Below, piece after piece: positions 46,471 to 57,285 of a stretch of 64,000 bases of DNA. Under the pieces are notes generated by a model, which was not told the origin of the DNA, did not search any database, and saw only the letters and a program-made list of their open reading frames with translations. Location of the stretch: contig NZ_BBAI01000005.1 of assembly GCF_001311175.1 (NCBI RefSeq), forward strand, positions 1 through 64,000, read 5' to 3'. Source of the DNA: Lacticaseibacillus pantheris DSM 15945 = JCM 12539 = NBRC 106106. Lineage in GTDB: Bacteria > Bacillota > Bacilli > Lactobacillales > Lactobacillaceae. The number at the start of each line of letters is the position of its first letter. Within the stretch, counting starts at the first letter, position 1. The position numbers were made by a program, and so were the translations under genes.

Positions 46471-47741
46471 ATGGGCATAGAGCAGACGATTAGGCAGAGC
46501 CAGCGCCTACAGTTGACACAAACGATGCAGCAGTCGTTGAAAGTACTGCAAATGGATGGTTTTAGCCTACAAGAATACTTGAACGATTTGAGTTTGAGTA
46601 ACCCCTTAGTTGATGTCAGTGCCAGTGGCGATATTAATATCAATGGATTCGAAAGAATGAACAGCCCAGAATACACTAACTTGTATGACTATTTGGAGAC
46701 TCAAATTGAATTGCGGTACAGTGAAAAACCACTGCGTAGGTTAGTAAGCCTTTTGGCGCGTCAACTCGATCGGGATGGTTTTCTCAATTTCAATCAGGAC
46801 GAATTTATTGCTACTAATGGTGTGAGTATTGTTGAATTCGAGGATGCCCTTACCTTACTGCAAAGTCTAGATCCGGCCGGTGTCGGCGCACGCAGTATAC
46901 AGGAATCATTGATTATCCAGGCACTGCAAATCGATAGTTGTCCGCCGCTAGTACTGGAGATATTGCGGAACTATTATCACGATTTCTTGCACAATGATAT
47001 TCATAGAATACTTGTTGGCACCGAAGCCAGCGTGGCGGACTTTACCGAAGCTAAGCGAGTTATTGGCACGTTTACCTCCAGGCCGGGTGCAACATTTTGG
47101 AATGATGAAACTCAGTACCGCATACCGGATATTAAAGTGCGGCCTGATGGGGCTGGTTATCGAATATATTTGACGAAATTTGGACGACCGGAGTTAATTT
47201 TTAATACTGCGGAGTATGACCAATTACGTGCTCATGACGACAAAGAACTTGAGGACTACCTAGGATCACTTGCCATGCAGTTCCATGATGTTGACGGTAT
47301 GCTACAACGCCGTGAAGAAACGATTAGTGCGGTTGCAGAGGCGATTGTTGCCGTGCAGTGGTTATACCTAAAGGGCGAGCAAAAGTTTATTAGCAACCTA
47401 TTACTTCGGGACGTTGCCAGATCTGTCGGCGTAGCAGAGTCAACTGTGAGTCGAGCGATTTCTGGTGAATATATCGACAGTCCTATCGGGATAGTTGCGG
47501 TCAGAGATTTGCTTACCAATAGGTCCGGAACTAGCGACGGTGAATCCGCTGATAGCAGGGCCATGTCCAGTATTCGTAGAATTATCCGGAACGAAGATAA
47601 TAGCCACCCGCTTAGTGACCAGAAAATTGCAGAACTTTTAGCGGGTGAAGGCATAGCAATCGCGCGTAGGACCGTTGCCAAATATCGTGGCGTCATGGGA
47701 ATCGCAAGCAAAAAAAATTGCGTAAGAACGGTGGTGTGTAG
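46471..47741 (+). CDS. rpoN: RNA polymerase sigma-54 factor, frameshifted at 3' end
   Basis: About 423 residues. Region I is glutamine-rich and leucine-rich (QSQRLQLTQTMQQSLKVLQM), then the core-binding domain (LDPAGVGARSIQESL), HTH (VGVAESTVSRAI) and RpoN box ARRTVAKYR. The A8 run at 47710-47717 obscures the end; six A give SKKLRKNGGV and a stop at 47739-47741. It is shorter than proteobacterial RpoN because the acidic region II is minimal. It lies in the same block as a LevR-type activator and a -24/-12 promoter. Confidence 0.92.
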
Positions 47742-47742
47742 G

Positions 47743-48670
47743 ATGACGAAAGTGGAGTTGGGATTGGGTTCCAAAAAAAATATGGCGAAAATTAATGATC
47801 TCGCTGATATATGGTTTTTGCCTAAGTATTGCCCTTAACTTATTTTGGGTGCCTGGGCACATATCTGCGGGTGGTGTCACTGGTGTGGCTCAAGTCATTG
47901 CCATTATTTTTCGCCGCTACCTCAACTTTTCAATTGGTGGCCTTGCAGTAACGGACGTCATGAACACTGCAAACCTGATTTTTATCATTAACGTGCCGCT
48001 AATCTGGATTTCATGGCGTGACATTGGTCGCGAGTTTACGGTTTTTACTTTGATTACCGTTGTTAGTTCGTCGGTCTTGATTAATCTCACTAGTGGGTTG
48101 ACCCCTCTAGTTCGGGATCCAATGATTTGTGCAATTTTTGGTGCAGTCATTAACGGTGCGGGCATTGGCCTAGCTCTACGTAATGGTCTCTCAAGTGGTG
48201 GAACCGACATAGTAGGTATGGTGTTGCACAAATACTTTAATATTTCAGTTGGAACGGTCAGCATTGCCGTTAACGCGTGCGTGGTTATTGTAACTGGCTT
48301 TCTGGAGGGGTGGCCGCATGCATTGTACTCTGTAATCGCTATTTTTATTGGTGGTAAGGCGATGGATTTGTTGTACACGCGGCAACAGCGGCTACAGGTA
48401 ATGATTGTCACGAATCAGAGTAAGGCGAATGAAATTCTTACCGCTATTCACAAGGAGATGCGGCATGGAATTACAGTGTTTAAGGATACAGAAGGCGGGT
48501 ATAAGCATGAGAGTAAGACGGTTTTGCTAACAATCATATCTCGAGCCGAATTCGCAGACCTCCAGGCTACCGTTAGGAGTAAGGATAGCCGGGCATTTAT
48601 TTCTAGCACACGAGTTGCGGAAATGGTTGGGGCGTTTGTTGAGCTAGTGTTGACTGAGCTAAATTGGTAG
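47743..48670 (+). CDS. YitT-family membrane protein, frameshifted near start
   Basis: DUF161 membrane repeats (IYGFCLSIALNLFWVPGHI, SAGGVTGVAQVI) with about five helices, a second repeat with GLSSGGTDIVGMV, and a cytosolic DUF2179 domain at the C-terminus. The A8 run at 47773-47780 should be seven, which gives the start ATG 47743 directly after rpoN with MTKVELGLGSKKIWRK. About 308 residues. Function of the family is unknown; it is probably cotranscribed with rpoN. Confidence 0.85.
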
Positions 48671-48724
48671 TCCGAAACAAGTAATGAAGTTTGGTTCCAG
48701 TTGTGGTTTTGTCAGTTTGTTAAG

Positions 48725-48759
48725 CACCCTCATCCCAGGCTAATGGATGGGGGTGTTTT
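48725..48759 (+). terminator. Rho-independent terminator after yitT
   Basis: CACCCTCATCC pairs with GGATGGGGGTG (one wobble), followed by TTTT. Confidence 0.75.
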
Positions 48760-48928
48760 CGTCTGTAATGGTGGCTTACCGTTCCTGGTGGCCTGCTTAA
48801 ACGCATCATACTGAGGGTTAATAGCTTGTGCGCATATAGGTGTACACGTTTTTGCTAACCAAGCCGGACTATTTTTGGTCTCCTCATTTCGTATACGCTT
48901 ACATATTATATTAAGTGAAGGTGATAAC

Positions 48929-50579
48929 TTGAATGAAAATCAGAAACCAAACAGCAAAAATCGAAAGTATTTGATATTGGCTCGGTTGTTTAACAATGAG
49001 CATTTAAGTTACCAGCGGTTAGCTGATGATTACTTTGTTTCCAGAAGTAGCATTGCTAACGACATTGCCTTTATCAAAGAGCTTATAGCGAAAGACAATG
49101 TTGCATTAAACTTTGACAATTCGGGTACCTACGTGGGAAGTGATGAGATAGCGAAACAAAAGGTCATTAAGCGGTTGGTGATTGATTTTATGAATGGTGG
49201 AAGGGCCAAGCAGTACATTCCGATTTTAATTCAAACTGATGTAATTGAGCCTATTCGTAAGACTGTGATTGCGACAACGGATGCTTGGCAGTTACAGATT
49301 TCTGATAGTTATGTGACTGATATTGTAGTATCTACATCGGTTTTGGTGTCGCGCGGTCGTAGCGGATTCCATATTAATTTGGATTTGCATAATCAGTTAG
49401 GAACCTTGCTCCTTAGCTTAGACAAGTACCCACTGATATACGAGCTACTGAAATCGGTTGAAAACGCGCAAATTTATGAGTTTTCGCAGGATGAATTACG
49501 TTACTTGTCATATGTAGTTCTTGGTGGTGGTTTCCGTTACTTTGTCCCGGACACGTCAATTCCGGAAACATTTAAGCGGGATACTCAGCGCCTAATCCGA
49601 AACGTTAGTCACGGTATAAATATTGATCTAGAACATGACAACCAGTTAAGGGAAGATCTAACCTTGCATCTTTTTCAAATGGCGTTGAGGTTAAAGTTTG
49701 ACACGACGGTTGTTAACCCCTTGCTTGGGGAGATTAAACGTGATTACCCGACTGTTTTTGGAGTTGTATGGTACGCATTGATCGACTTTGCCAATAATAA
49801 CGGTTTAGTGGTTTCGGACGATGAAGTTGCCTTCGTCACAATTCACTTCCAGGCAGCAATTGAAAGAAGCAAACGGCAACGCAGAATTCTCTTTGTTTGT
49901 CTAAACGGCATTGGTACAAGCTCGTTGATTTCAGCGAAGATGAGACAAATTTTACCCGAGGTTTCATTGATTGAAATTATCTCCCGAGCAGCCTTACCCA
50001 GACAGAATTTAAGTAATGTTGATCTTATTATTTCAACAGTCAGTTTGCCAGTACAGGTCGTTCCGGTGGTCCAAATATCACCGATGATTACAAATGAAGA
50101 TATGAAGTCAATCATGAGCCAGTACATCGATGTAGTTACTACTAAAAATAGACAGCCAAACATTTTAAACAGTAGTTCGGCAAGGACAATCAGCATGCTG
50201 AGAGAAAATATATTTTTTTGAAGCGGTTGATACTCAAGCTGAAGCGATTGATTACTTGTTGAGCAAGAATTTATGGCGTTCATCTGCGGAGTTAGCCAAC
50301 TATCGAGAATCCGTTATTAGGAGGGAAAAGCTGCAATCGACGTACCTAGGAAATGGCTTTGCATTGCCACATGGGAACCCGCAGTTAATACAAAGTAGCC
50401 ATATTTCTATTTTAATACCAGGAAAACAGATTTATTGGGGTAATAACAAAGTTGACGTAGTGGTGATGTTAATGGTGGCAGAAAAGGATAAGAAAACGAT
50501 TGAACCAATCATGGAGCTAATTATGCAGGGTGTTAATAACAAGGACTGGTTTATCGATAAGATGACGGAGGTTAGATGA
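48929..50579 (+). CDS. PRD/BglG-type PTS activator with EIIB and EIIA domains, frameshifted
   Basis: About 550 residues. N-terminal HTH (LARLFNNEHLSYQRLADDYF), two PRD domains (conserved His in FHINLDLHNQ and VTIHFQAAIE), an EIIB-gat-like domain (FVCLNGIGTSSL) and an EIIA-fru-like domain (GFALPHGNPQ). The T7 run at 50213-50219 breaks it; six T give IFFEAVDTQAEAIDY. The TTG start has GAAGGTGAT. The exact C-terminus (after KMTE) may also be shifted. Inferred activator of the ascorbate-type PTS that follows. Confidence 0.88.
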
Positions 50580-50582
50580 ATC

Positions 50583-51021
50583 GTGGGTAGAGACCTAATA
50601 CCAGAAAGTAATATACAAGTGGTTGAAACAGTAAAAAAACTGGGAAGAGGCGGTTCGTCTGGCTAGTTTACCTTTACTGAAGAGCGGAAATATTAGTGAT
50701 GAATATGTAGATAACATGATTGATAGCGTAAATAAAAATGGTCCCTACATGGTTTTGTCCGACTACTTTGCATTAATGCACGCCAGGCCAGGGCAGGGCG
50801 TTAAGAAGCTGGGAATGAGTCTATTAGTATTGAAGCATGAAACAGATTTACGGGGGAAGCCGGTCAAGATATTTCTGGTACTGGCAGCCACCGATAATCA
50901 AAGTCACTTGGAAAGCCTGCAGCAAATAATGGGCATTTTTATGGATGACGGATCGTACCGGTCAATATTGACTGGAAACAGACCAGCAATTGTTAATTTA
51001 TTTGATGGATTGGAGAAGTGA
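50583..51021 (+). CDS. PTS EIIA, ascorbate/mannitol type, frameshifted
   Basis: About 146 residues. The phosphorylatable His is in YFALMHARPGQGVKKLG. The A7 run at 50633-50639 breaks the frame; six A give ETVKNWEEAVRLASLPLL. The start is probably GTG 50583, 13 bases after GGAGG. The stop overlaps or abuts the EIIB start. Confidence 0.83.
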
Positions 51022-51023
51022 TT

Positions 51024-51307
51024 ATGAAAATTTTAGCGGTATGTGGTTTTGGCGTTGGTAGCTCAATGGTCCTTAAAATGACGCTGGACAAAGTTGTTCG
51101 TGAACTGGGGGTTGATGCAACTGTGGAAAATACGGATATCTCTTCGGCTAAGGCGACTCTGGCAGATGTATATTTTACGAGCTTTGAATTGAAACCGGAC
51201 CTTGAGGCATCAACAGATAAGCTATTTATGCAATCAAGCGTTATATGAACAAGGACGAGGTTGAGGCAGCGATGAACGACTATCTTGCAACCAGAAAGGA
51301 TGCGTAA
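51024..51307 (+). CDS. PTS EIIB, ascorbate type, frameshifted
   Basis: About 95 residues. MKILAVCGFGVGSSMVLKM holds the active Cys. One missing A near 51220 (GATAAG to GATAAAG) restores the tail with YMNKDEVEAAMNDYL and a stop at 51305-51307, two bases before EIIC. Uncorrected it ends at 51248. Confidence 0.87.
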
Positions 51308-51309
51308 CA

Positions 51310-52575
51310 ATGGGAATACTCAATTTTATTTCAAATAATATCCTTCAAGATCCTCCCGTTTTGATTGCTCTAATTGCGATGATTGGCCTAATTGTTCAGA
51401 AGAAGCCAATAGGCGAAATCATTAAAGGTAGTGTTTCGGCAGCGTTTGGTATGGTGATACTGACTGAAGGGGTCAACATGTTGACTGGGGTTGTGTCAGC
51501 AATCAACACCGCCGTACAGACGAAGATGGGATTGTCTGTAGCTAAAGGATTATCGGATGCCACGTTTACTGCCAATTATGGTGGTGCAGTCGGTATGGCC
51601 ATGTTCCTTGCACTGGTTATTCATATACTAATTGCAAGATTTACGCCGATTAAATCAATCTTCTTGACTGGTCACATGCTTTGGTGGGTACCGTTTGTTA
51701 TTGTCGCTGGTGGTGTAGAAGGTGGTCTGCGTGGCCCAGTGCTTATAGTTGTTAGCGCGGTCTTGTCAGCACTGTATTTCTCAATTGCACCGTGGGTTAT
51801 GCGTAAGTATGTGTGGGCAGCAACGGGTGATGATTCATTCTTAATTGGTCATCCAACAACTATCCTTTCATTGATTTCAGGTTTTGTCGCTAAGCGTGTT
51901 GGTAACAAGAAGCAATCTACCGAAGATATTAAGGTTCCAGAGGCCCTATCCTTTTTCCGAGAGATTTCGATTAGCGGTGGTTTAGTGATGTTCGCGGTCG
52001 ACATCGTCGTGGGATTAGTTGCTCCTGCGCTGGTTCCAAAGGGTGGCAACTTGTTTATGGTTTCGCTAAACGCTGGATTAACGTTTGGTGGTGGACTGCT
52101 TATTCTGCTCTATGGTGTTCGTTTGTTAGTTAACCAGATCATCCCTGCCTTCCAAGGAATTTCCGAAAAATTGGTGCCAGGTGCCAAGCCTGCATTCGAT
52201 ATTCCTATTTTGTTTAACTACAAGCCCAACGCCGTAATCATCGGATTTATTTCAGCCTTTGTGACTTCGACAATTCTCGTATTGATTGCTAACACTACTA
52301 ATGTATTTGGGGTAGTTATTGTGCCACTGATTATCACCAGTTTCTTTGAATGTGGTGGTGCTGCTATTGTTGGTGAAGGTCAAGGCGGGCTCCGTGGCGC
52401 CATTATTGGTACGGCTGTTGCCTCATTTGCAATGGTTGCTTTAGTTGGAGTTTCTGCTGCGATGATGGGTGGTACCATCAAGAATTGGATTCTAATATTT
52501 GGTGGTAATGATTTGTCTTTATGGTCAATAATCTCTAAGTTTGTTGGCCAAGGTCTTCACCTATTAGGATTATAG
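51310..52575 (+). CDS. PTS EIIC, ascorbate (UlaA) family
   Basis: 421 residues, intact, about ten or eleven hydrophobic spans. FGMVILTEGVNMLTGVVSAI, TANYGGAVGMAMFLALVIH and FFECGGAAIVGEGQGGLRG are UlaA/SgaT landmarks. Substrate is likely a keto-sugar acid or sugar rather than ascorbate itself, since no UlaG-like lactonase or Ula decarboxylase is nearby. Confidence 0.9.
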   Translation: MGILNFISNNILQDPPVLIALIAMIGLIVQKKPIGEIIKGSVSAAFGMVILTEGVNMLTGVVSAINTAVQTKMGLSVAKGLSDATFTANYGGAVGMAMFLALVIHILIARFTPIKSIFLTGHMLWWVPFVIVAGGVEGGLRGPVLIVVSAVLSALYFSIAPWVMRKYVWAATGDDSFLIGHPTTILSLISGFVAKRVGNKKQSTEDIKVPEALSFFREISISGGLVMFAVDIVVGLVAPALVPKGGNLFMVSLNAGLTFGGGLLILLYGVRLLVNQIIPAFQGISEKLVPGAKPAFDIPILFNYKPNAVIIGFISAFVTSTILVLIANTTNVFGVVIVPLIITSFFECGGAAIVGEGQGGLRGAIIGTAVASFAMVALVGVSAAMMGGTIKNWILIFGGNDLSLWSIISKFVGQGLHLLGL

Positions 52576-52586
52576 GAGGCACGTTT

Positions 52587-53322
52587 ATGTATCGTTATAT
52601 CGACAATGTTGAGCAACTGATTAGCAAGGTTGCTAATGAAGAAAAGCCCAATATTGATGCCACAATTAATTTGTTGACCGATGCAAACTTAAAAAAAGCA
52701 TTCCATTTATGTTTTTGGGGCTAGTCATGCCGGTATTATAGCTCAGGAGATGTACTATCGTGCGGGTGGGATGCTTACTATTAATGCGATATTCGGGCGT
52801 GAAGTAATGCTTGATCGTTCTCCGATTACTTTTACCAGTGATATGGAACGCCTAGAGGGGTACGGAACGCGGCTGGCTAATTCCGTTAATTTTAAACCAA
52901 ATGATGTGTTAATCCTGCACTCGGTTTCTGGACGTAATCCGGTTATTGTTGACTTAGCTATTGCGGCCAAGAAGAAGGGCGTCCGTATAGTGGGGCTCAC
53001 AAATGTTTCATACTCAAAAACAGTTACCAGCCGACATTCGTCTGGTAAGCGCCTATTTGAATTGGCAGACATCGTAATTGATAATCACGGTGATGTCGGG
53101 GATGCCTCCTGTCAATTGGCTGGTGCCCCACAAAAAGTTGGGCCAACCTCGACGGTGGTTGGAGCCGCCATCCTAAATGCTATCATTGTTGAAGTTAGTC
53201 AGAGACTTGTGGATACTACGGGCGAGGCACCTGTCTTCTATTCGGCTAATCTAGACGACGGTGATGAGAGAAACAGACAATTAGTTAAAGAGTATCAGGA
53301 AATGATTCATTACGATTTTTAA
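52587..53322 (+). CDS. SIS-domain protein, UPF0309-like, frameshifted
   Basis: About 245 residues. The first half has YVFGASHAGIIAQEMYYRAGG and the second LHSVSGRNPVIVDLAIAAKKKG, then SSVVGAAILNAIIVE-like sequence; this is the phosphosugar-binding SIS fold of the UPF0309 group. The A7 run at 52692-52698 breaks the frame; six give LKKHSIYVFGASHAG. AGGAGGCACG precedes ATG 52587. It probably isomerises or binds the phosphorylated product of the ascorbate-type PTS. Confidence 0.85.
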
Positions 53323-53402
53323 GCCGATAAATTATCAAAGCCGTTAATCAATGGGGCTATTATTACATGATGCAGACTATACCAATATATTTACAGTTTA
53401 AG

Positions 53403-53484
53403 GATGTAGTGTTACATCGACCATGAATCTATGGTCGCTAGTTAATTCCAACAAAACCGCTGGCGCAATAGTCGGCGGTTTTGT
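53403..53484. terminator. Tandem hairpins in the 330-base gap before mrr
   Basis: GATGTA/TACATC and GACCAT/ATGGTC are two small hairpins, then ACAAAACCGC (53451-53460) pairs with GCGGTTTTGT (53475-53484). The last looks like a terminator for the PTS operon. The rest of the gap (to 53653) shows no gene. Confidence 0.6.
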
Positions 53485-53653
53485 TATAGATTCGTTAGAT
53501 ACATCTAAGGTGATTGCTATTATTCAGCCTTGGTGTTGATAATTCGACCTGATGTACACGTCCCGCAATACTATACGCACAACGTGGATTTACTAGGATC
53601 AGTGATTTGGGTGTAAAATTACCATATTCATTACTTATGGAGGGGGTAGGACT

Positions 53654-54569
53654 GTGGCATATATACGTAGAGGGGCACAAAAGGCGATAGTTCGAGCACT
53701 ACAGAGTGTTGGTGGCACAGCTTCAAGGGATGATATTAAATCAATCATCGCAGAAGATGACGGCAGTGGATTCACTCATGATGATGTGTACGGTACAGTT
53801 ATTTCACGGAAAGGAAATGAATATATCCCGTTTAATTATGATTTTAATTTTGCAATGCGGGAATTGTCGGTAATTGACTACATTGAAAAGTCTTTTCGTG
53901 GTGGTAAAGTAACGCTAACCGAGCAAGGCCGGGCAGACTCATTATCCGACTTTCCTAATAAAGCCCAAAAACAGGCGATACGTGAATACTGGATCATACT
54001 AAAGCGCTCCGTGAAGCGAAAAGTGGATCAAACAACGCCAATGACCAGACTTCTTTAGGCGGTAACGATGATGAAAGTACCGATGATGCTCAAGATGTGA
54101 CGGACACATGGAAGACGGAACTACTTGCCAGTCTGAAAAAAAATTTTCACCAACGAAATTTGAGCGCTTTTCTAGACTGCTGATTTCACAAATGGGTGTA
54201 AAAATAGATGCGAAGATGGGGATGGTTGTTTCTGGGGACCATGGGATTGATGGTTTTGGTTATTTTCAATCCGACGAGTTTAGGACTTCTAGAGTGGCAA
54301 TACAATCCAAAAGATATAGCGATGCGCCTGTTGGAGAACCTGAAATTGATAAATTTAAAGGGGTAATGGACGGGTTTAACGCTGAGTATGGTATCTTTAT
54401 CACCACTAGTTATTATACTGACGGCGCGAAAAAGAAGGCTGTCCAAGGCGCCAAATCCGTGACGCTAATTGATGGTCCTGGAATTGTTAAGCTTGTCGAA
54501 CGGTACCAACTCCACATATCCCCAGTTCAGACGTTTGAACTAGATGATTATTATTTTGAGCAAGACTAA
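53654..54569 (+). CDS. mrr: Mrr-like type IV restriction endonuclease, frameshifted
   Basis: N-terminal Mrr_N winged helix (QKAIVRALQSVGGTASRDDI) and a C-terminal Mrr catalytic domain with GDHGIDGFGYFQ and VAIQSKRYSD, the D...QxK nuclease core, then FITTSYYTDGAKKKA. Breaks are one missing G near 53992 (TACTGGATC to TACTGGGATC) and the A8 run at 54137-54144 (six). About 305 residues. GTG start behind GGAGGGGG. It would cut modified foreign DNA. It marks the right edge of the AT-rich block. Confidence 0.87.
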
Positions 54570-54598
54570 TCTATTGAATTTAATTAAAGCCCCACCCC

Positions 54599-54630
54599 AA
54601 TGCCCACTACGCTGATGTGTAGTGGGCATT
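54599..54630. terminator. Terminator after mrr
   Basis: Perfect 12-bp stem AATGCCCACTAC / GTAGTGGGCATT with an 8-base loop. Confidence 0.8.
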
Positions 54631-54703
54631 ATAGTGTAAAATGGCCTTAACAACCATATTTGATATATTCAATACCCACCCATTCGCAAAGGAGTCTGCA
54701 CAC

Positions 54704-55078
54704 ATGTCCTCAACCATCCATCCAATTGTTCCATCAACTGTTCCCGTAGACGCACACACATCCGCGCATTACCGCGATGTGTTGGCGCAAATTGTTGCGT
54801 TTCGCGACAGTAAGGGGTGGGCGGAGTACCACACGTTGCCGAACCTCGCTAAGTCACTGAGCATTGAGGCCAGCGAAGTGTTGGAAATATTTCAGTGGCT
54901 CGACACCGGCGACCAGTTGGGCAAAGACGAACAGGCACACCTGACCGAGGAGCTGGCCGACGTCTTAACGTACACGTTCTTCATGTGTGACCGGCTGGGT
55001 GTTGACCCGTTAAAGTTGGTGGCGGCCAAGAATGCCATTAATCGTGGCCGGCACTGGGCGCAGACCGAGAACGACTAG
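54704..55078 (+). CDS. MazG-like nucleotide pyrophosphohydrolase
   Basis: 124 residues, intact. The metal-binding pattern is visible as LSIEASEVLEIFQW and EELADVLTYTFFMCDRLG, matching the RS21-C6/dCTPase branch of MazG enzymes. It would hydrolyse non-canonical or excess dNTPs. ATG 54704 has AAAGGAG upstream and removes an unrelated 21-residue extension. A 30-base gap separates it from coaBC. Confidence 0.87.
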   Translation: MSSTIHPIVPSTVPVDAHTSAHYRDVLAQIVAFRDSKGWAEYHTLPNLAKSLSIEASEVLEIFQWLDTGDQLGKDEQAHLTEELADVLTYTFFMCDRLGVDPLKLVAAKNAINRGRHWAQTEND

Positions 55079-55108
55079 CAGCACGACCTTAACCGAGGAG
55101 GATTCATC

Positions 55109-56295
55109 ATGCCTACTATTAGAAATATTGCCGTCATGATCACCGGGGGCATTGCCGCCTACAAAGTGCCACTGCTCGTGCGCGGGCTTGTCCGTGATGG
55201 CTACCAGGTGCGCGTTGCGATGACGCCAGCTGCGGCAACCTTTGTTACCGCAGCGACTTTGTCAACTTTGACCAAAGCTGAAGTGGTTACCGATGCCCAT
55301 GAGTTCGACCATCCGGAGCACGTTGTGCACGTCGAGCTCGCGCGCTGGGCTGACATGATGCTGGTCGTGCCGGCCACCGCCAACAGTCTCGCTAAGTTTG
55401 CTAATGGACTCGCGGATAACGTCGTGACGTCTACCTGGCTCGCCTTTGACGGCCCCAAGCTGGTCATGCCCGCCATGAATGACAAAATGTGGGCTAACGC
55501 CGCGACGCAAAGCAACGTTCGGCGGCTGAAGGACATGGGCGTGCGCGTCCTGCCACCGGCCGAGGGGTTCCTGGCTGAGGGGTACTCCGCGGTGGGTCGG
55601 ATGCCGGATTTGGACGTGATCCAACTGTTCGTGGAGACGTACCAGGCGAAGCAACCACTGGTTGGCAAGCGCGTCCTAGTATCGGCGGGCGGCACGCAGG
55701 AGCGAATCGACCCGTGCGCTACATCGGAAACGACTCATCCGGCAAGATGGGCACCGCCGTTGCTAACGCGGCCGCGGCGGCGGGGGCCGAGGTGACGCTG
55801 GTGGCTACCAAAATGTTGCCGGTACTGCCGGGCGTGGAGGCCGTTTACGTTACTTCGGCCGCGGAACTGCACGACGCCATGCTGGCTAACTTTGATGCGG
55901 CCGACCTGGTGGTTATGGCCGCGGCGGTGGCTGACTTCCGACCGGTCGACGTGAGCGGCACCAAGATTAAGAAGCAATCGGCGGACGACGGCCTGCACCT
56001 AGACTTGGTGCAAAATCCCGACATCCTGGCCGCGATGGGGGCGCAGAAGTCGCACCAGTACCTGGTCGGCTTTGCTGCTGAGACCAACGACTTGGTCGCC
56101 AACGCGCAGGCCAAGCTGGAACACAAAGGCGCGGACATGATCGTCGCCAACCCGGTCGGTTACGGGCAGGGGTTTAACGCTGATACGGACACCGTCACCA
56201 TTCTGCGGCGGGGGCAGGACCCGCTCGCTCTGGATGAGGCCGCTAAACGCGACGTGGCGGCAACGATTGTCGGGCTGGCGGAGGCGGAGATGTAG
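55109..56295 (+). CDS. coaBC: Bifunctional phosphopantothenoylcysteine decarboxylase/synthase, frameshifted
   Basis: Coenzyme A biosynthesis, FMN-dependent CoaC domain followed by CTP-dependent CoaB. CoaC shows MITGGIAAYKVPLLVRGL, HVELARWAD (catalytic His) and VMPAMNDKMW. CoaB shows VSAGGTQERIDPVRYIGN and VMAAAVADFRP. The break near 55709 lies in a strongly conserved stretch and is repaired by one G (CCCGTGCG to CCCGGTGCG). About 396 residues. GAGGAGG precedes the start. As an essential gene its break argues for base-call error. Confidence 0.93.
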
Positions 56296-56300
56296 TCGCC

Positions 56301-56994
56301 ATGGACCATTATGTTGATCGGTATTATTTGGGAAATGCCGCTGAAAAACAGTTTTTTCATGATCACTTAGCTACCTTGGTGGCTAGTGCGGCTAGGTTTG
56401 AGGGCATGACGCTGGGTGCGGGAAAGGTGGCTCGAATCTTGAGCACCGGCAGTTTTGATGGCATCCTTCCTACCGATATTTAAATCGTCCTGAACCTCAA
56501 GCACGCCTTTGAATACATCACCACCCTTGATAAGCTGACTTTCGATGCTATTTTGCGTGTGAACGAGCTTATTCAGGGGGCCGCTAAGGCAGACGCCGGT
56601 CGTATAAGAACGGATATTGTCACGGTGGGGCACACCAACGACACGTATGTACCACCAATTCCGTCTGAACAGACGGAACGGGCATTTTTCGCCAGCCTAA
56701 TGAGTGCGGACATGTCAGCCACGCAGCAAGCAATCAAGCTCATGTTGCATATCTCCCGGTCGCAATGGTTCGCCGATGGCAATAAACGTACCGCGTTGGT
56801 GGTTGCCAACGCGATAATGCTTACTAAAGGCGCCGGTCTGCTGGCTATCCCCGAGAACAAAATGCACTGGTATCTATCCCAGTTGCAAAAGTTCTATTTA
56901 ACGGGGCGCAGTCGGCGATTGAGCGGTGGCTGTACGAAGAAGCTATCTTTGGTATCGCGAATGATGCTACCGAGTAGCTGGCAACACTAATAAT
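56301..56994 (+). pseudogene. Fic-domain protein with in-frame stop and frameshift
   Basis: Reads MDHYVDRYYLGNAAEK then an in-frame TAA at 56481-56483, then NLKHAFEYITTLDKLTFDAI in the same frame and the Fic core RSQWFADGNKRTALVVAN. The catalytic His of HPFxxGN is replaced by Gln, so AMP transfer is doubtful even if repaired. One missing T near 56902 would change the tail to FNGAQSAIERWLYEEAIFG. A C-to-T change (CAA to TAA) is the simplest cause of the stop. Function unknown; likely decaying or a non-catalytic Fic. Confidence 0.75.
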
Positions 56995-57001
56995 GTTTTA
57001 T

Positions 57002-57031
57002 GGAGGGCACACCTGTCTCAGCGTGTCCTCC
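57002..57031 (+). terminator. Terminator after the Fic gene
   Basis: GGAGGGCACAC pairs with GTGTCCTCC allowing wobble, followed by TTTGTTTT. The next 250 bases hold no gene I can support. Confidence 0.65.
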
Positions 57032-57285
57032 TTTGTTTTGCCACAAAATTAAAATCGATGCTAGCTAACTCTCATAATCATGCGGTGGTCAAGTGGTCCC
57101 GATATGTCGTAATTATCGATACACCGATGTTCACTGTCTTGACAATGCCGATGTGATGCGATAAATTGCCCTTGTTGAGCAAATTAGAATTAAATGCGTT
57201 AAAAAATGTGAACGATTTGTGTTTTTGCAAAGCTTTGTCTGGGAAGATGGCGTGCTCAACAACCAATATGAGGGGGTAGTCGCGA

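Noticed and set aside
28087-54144. Programmed frameshifting or transcriptional slippage as the normal expression mode of the island
   Set aside because: Too many unrelated genes are affected, some runs have only seven bases, and the G/C losses elsewhere point to a common base-calling cause. Kept only as an alternative.
54704-56295. coaBC as evidence of genuine pseudogenisation
   Set aside because: CoaBC is required for coenzyme A in lactobacilli and only one base is missing in an otherwise conserved motif.
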